Assembly: GCA_963678305.2 (NCBI GenBank)
Contig: CAXXVV010000003.1
Span: 930,001 to 994,000 of the forward strand
DNA length: 64,000 bases
Direction of reading: 5' to 3'
DNA from: G963676655 sp963678305
GTDB lineage: Bacteria; Verrucomicrobiota; Lentisphaeria; Victivallales; Victivallaceae
The position numbers and the translations under genes were made by a program. The notes under the pieces were generated by a model, which was given only the letters and a program-made list of their open reading frames with translations, searched no databases and was not told the origin of the DNA. Positions 62,806-64,000 of the stretch are shown piece after piece. Every line of letters starts with the position of its first letter. Within the stretch, counting starts at the first letter, position 1.

Positions 62806-64000
62806 TACGCAACATCACTCCTATATTGATGTCACGGGTTGCGACGATCGGTTGAATCCCGTGAAATTCCTGTTCTTCAAAAGGCTCCGGCGGTAGACTG
62901 GTCAACGGCATATCACGCAATTCCTCCGGAACATATGGAAAATATTTTTTTGGCGCGCATATCCAGCGAATATCCACTCCACGCTCGCTCAAGATCTCGA
63001 ACCGGTCCTGAAGTTCTTCCGGAGAAGACATCGTCAGGCAGTAAAAAACCGAATCGGGGTAAATATTATCGGCGACAGTATCCAGCAGATCAGCGGCGGA
63101 AGTGTCCCCGGGATCCATTGTTGCGAGCGCGTTGACTACTTGATTCCTGATGCCGGAGGCACCTCCTTCGAGTCGAATAATTGAATTGTTCTTCCCGCCG
63201 GCAAAGAACTGCATCCGGCAGTACATTTCAGCCAGACAATCGGTAATTGACGCAGTGGTGTTGATGATAAACTCAAAATTATTTTCAAATTCGTCTTCGC
63301 CGATCATCACGGATTCGGTGTCCAGTAAAATGGTGATATTTTCCACACTGTCCACTTCAAATTCCTTTACCATCAAAGCCCCTTTGGCGGCACTGGCTTT
63401 CCAATGGACAAAACGAAATTCATCATTATTACGATATTCCCTTACTCCGAAAAATTCCTGTCCCAGGCCGGAGATCCCCAGCGGGCGGCCGTTGGCGTCG
63501 GGTTGAAACCGCCCGCGCCGGTGCAAAGGCAGTGAAGAGATGGGCACAGAAGCCGGATAAATGGTAATTTGACCCGGAAGTTTAAAAGTTTTTCGCCGCC
63601 GGAACAGGCCGGCCGGGTCGCCACCGTTGATATGGATCTTGTTGAGTTCGAAATGGCCTCTTTTCAAGGGGGTGACCATTCGGGTCAAGGTCCTGACTTC
63701 GCCCGGTGCCATGGGGTCAGCCTGGGTGCAAATGATCTTTCCGGCGACAAATTCACAAGCCTCTTCAACCACAATAGTCTGGCGATAATAACGGGAACGG
63801 TTGCTGAGGCGCAGCGGTAATCTGACGCCGTTGCCGCGCTGGCCGTCGCGGTGCGGCTCACGGTCCAATTGGATTCCGTGCAGCGAAAGGACGGCGGTAA
63901 TGAAACTTCCGGTCACCATCGCCAGTAAAATTGCGGCAATTATTGCGGATACCGGACCGGGATTGACCATGGCTGCTCCGGCGGCTCCGGTCGCCGTGAG
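62798..64000 (-). CDS. DUF58 domain-containing protein (N-terminus probably beyond the window)
   Basis: An ATG at 63970 would give 390 residues, but the frame stays open to the window edge as LTATGAAGAAMV. That resembles the usual LTPxG start of DUF58 proteins, so the true start is probably outside. One or two N-terminal helices precede a beta region (GDPAGLFRRRK) and the DUF58 core (RYN-type REYRNNDEFRFVHWKASA, about 195-215). A von Willebrand-like part with LLDTES follows. DUF58 proteins work with MoxR ATPases and TgpA-like partners at the membrane. It overlaps tgpA by eight bases. Confidence 0.9.
   Translation of the reverse strand, partial: LTATGAAGAAMVNPGPVSAIIAAILLAMVTGSFITAVLSLHGIQLDREPHRDGQRGNGVRLPLRLSNRSRYYRQTIVVEEACEFVAGKIICTQADPMAPGEVRTLTRMVTPLKRGHFELNKIHINGGDPAGLFRRRKTFKLPGQITIYPASVPISSLPLHRRGRFQPDANGRPLGISGLGQEFFGVREYRNNDEFRFVHWKASAAKGALMVKEFEVDSVENITILLDTESVMIGEDEFENNFEFIINTTASITDCLAEMYCRMQFFAGGKNNSIIRLEGGASGIRNQVVNALATMDPGDTSAADLLDTVADNIYPDSVFYCLTMSSPEELQDRFEILSERGVDIRWICAPKKYFPYVPEELRDMPLTSLPPEPFEEQEFHGIQPIVATRDINIGVMLRNG

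Overview
The window looks like a chromosome segment of a Lentisphaerota-type bacterium (PVC group, Victivallis/Lentisphaera-like). This is inferred from gene content, not from a marker phylogeny. The signs are five short pseudopilin-like proteins with an FTLIELL N-terminus, several with the H-X9-DG C-terminal motif. Next to them lie large secreted glycoside hydrolases, a sulfatase, LacI and GntR-type sensors with sugar-binding effector domains, and a TIGR04073-like exosortase-associated protein. Shine-Dalgarno sites and sigma70-like promoters are easy to see.

Layout. 1-2.4 kb: a minus-strand operon (membrane protein, pseudopilin, ABC ATPase cut by the window edge), a hairpin-rich repeat and a broken esterase. 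2.6-3.4 kb: infC with its own promoter, a probable ATC start and a terminator. 3.5-11.7 kb: a chemosensory operon in the order cheW, cheR-TPR, cheW, mcp, cheA-REC, cheB, resembling Frz/ACF systems; the first cheW is split by a T9 run. 11.7-13 kb: a multi-hairpin repeat, tRNA-Ser(GCT), a duplicated tRNA 3' end and other repeats. 13-17 kb: pseudopilin, phosphoesterase, GH71/99-like enzyme, histidine phosphatase. 17-24 kb: LacI regulator, pseudopilin and a 1645-residue LamG/GH42-like protein. 24.4-31.5 kb: housekeeping genes (dksA-like, lspA, miaA, a TIGR04073 protein, ychF, a SNF2 helicase). 32-34.5 kb: a GYF/zinc-ribbon membrane protein, a yeast-type cytosine deaminase and two AT-rich unknown genes. 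34.8-42.9 kb: a coiled-coil exported protein, then a ribosomal protein cluster from rplV to secY. 43-58.4 kb: two converging carbohydrate cassettes. One is GntR, GH123-like, pseudopilin, FAD oxidoreductase. The other is GntR, pseudopilin, a frameshifted clan GH-A enzyme, an unknown protein and a sulfatase. 58.5-64 kb: an unknown protein, then tgpA-like and DUF58 genes; DUF58 runs off the right edge.

The most striking theme is the recurring cassette of one sugar-sensor regulator, one pseudopilin and one or more glycan-degrading enzymes. It occurs three times with a regulator and once without. No SusC/SusD pair, prepilin peptidase or secretion ATPase is present. The pseudopilins may serve as surface or secretion components dedicated to each glycan system, which is inference. 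A second theme is non-coding. A 232-bp element made of consecutive hairpins lies in two inverted copies 31 kb apart, with at least one compensatory base-pair change between them. A second hairpin repeat family also occurs twice. A third theme is single-base frameshifts in homopolymer runs (cheW, a GH gene, perhaps the esterase), which may be phase variation, decay or sequencing error.
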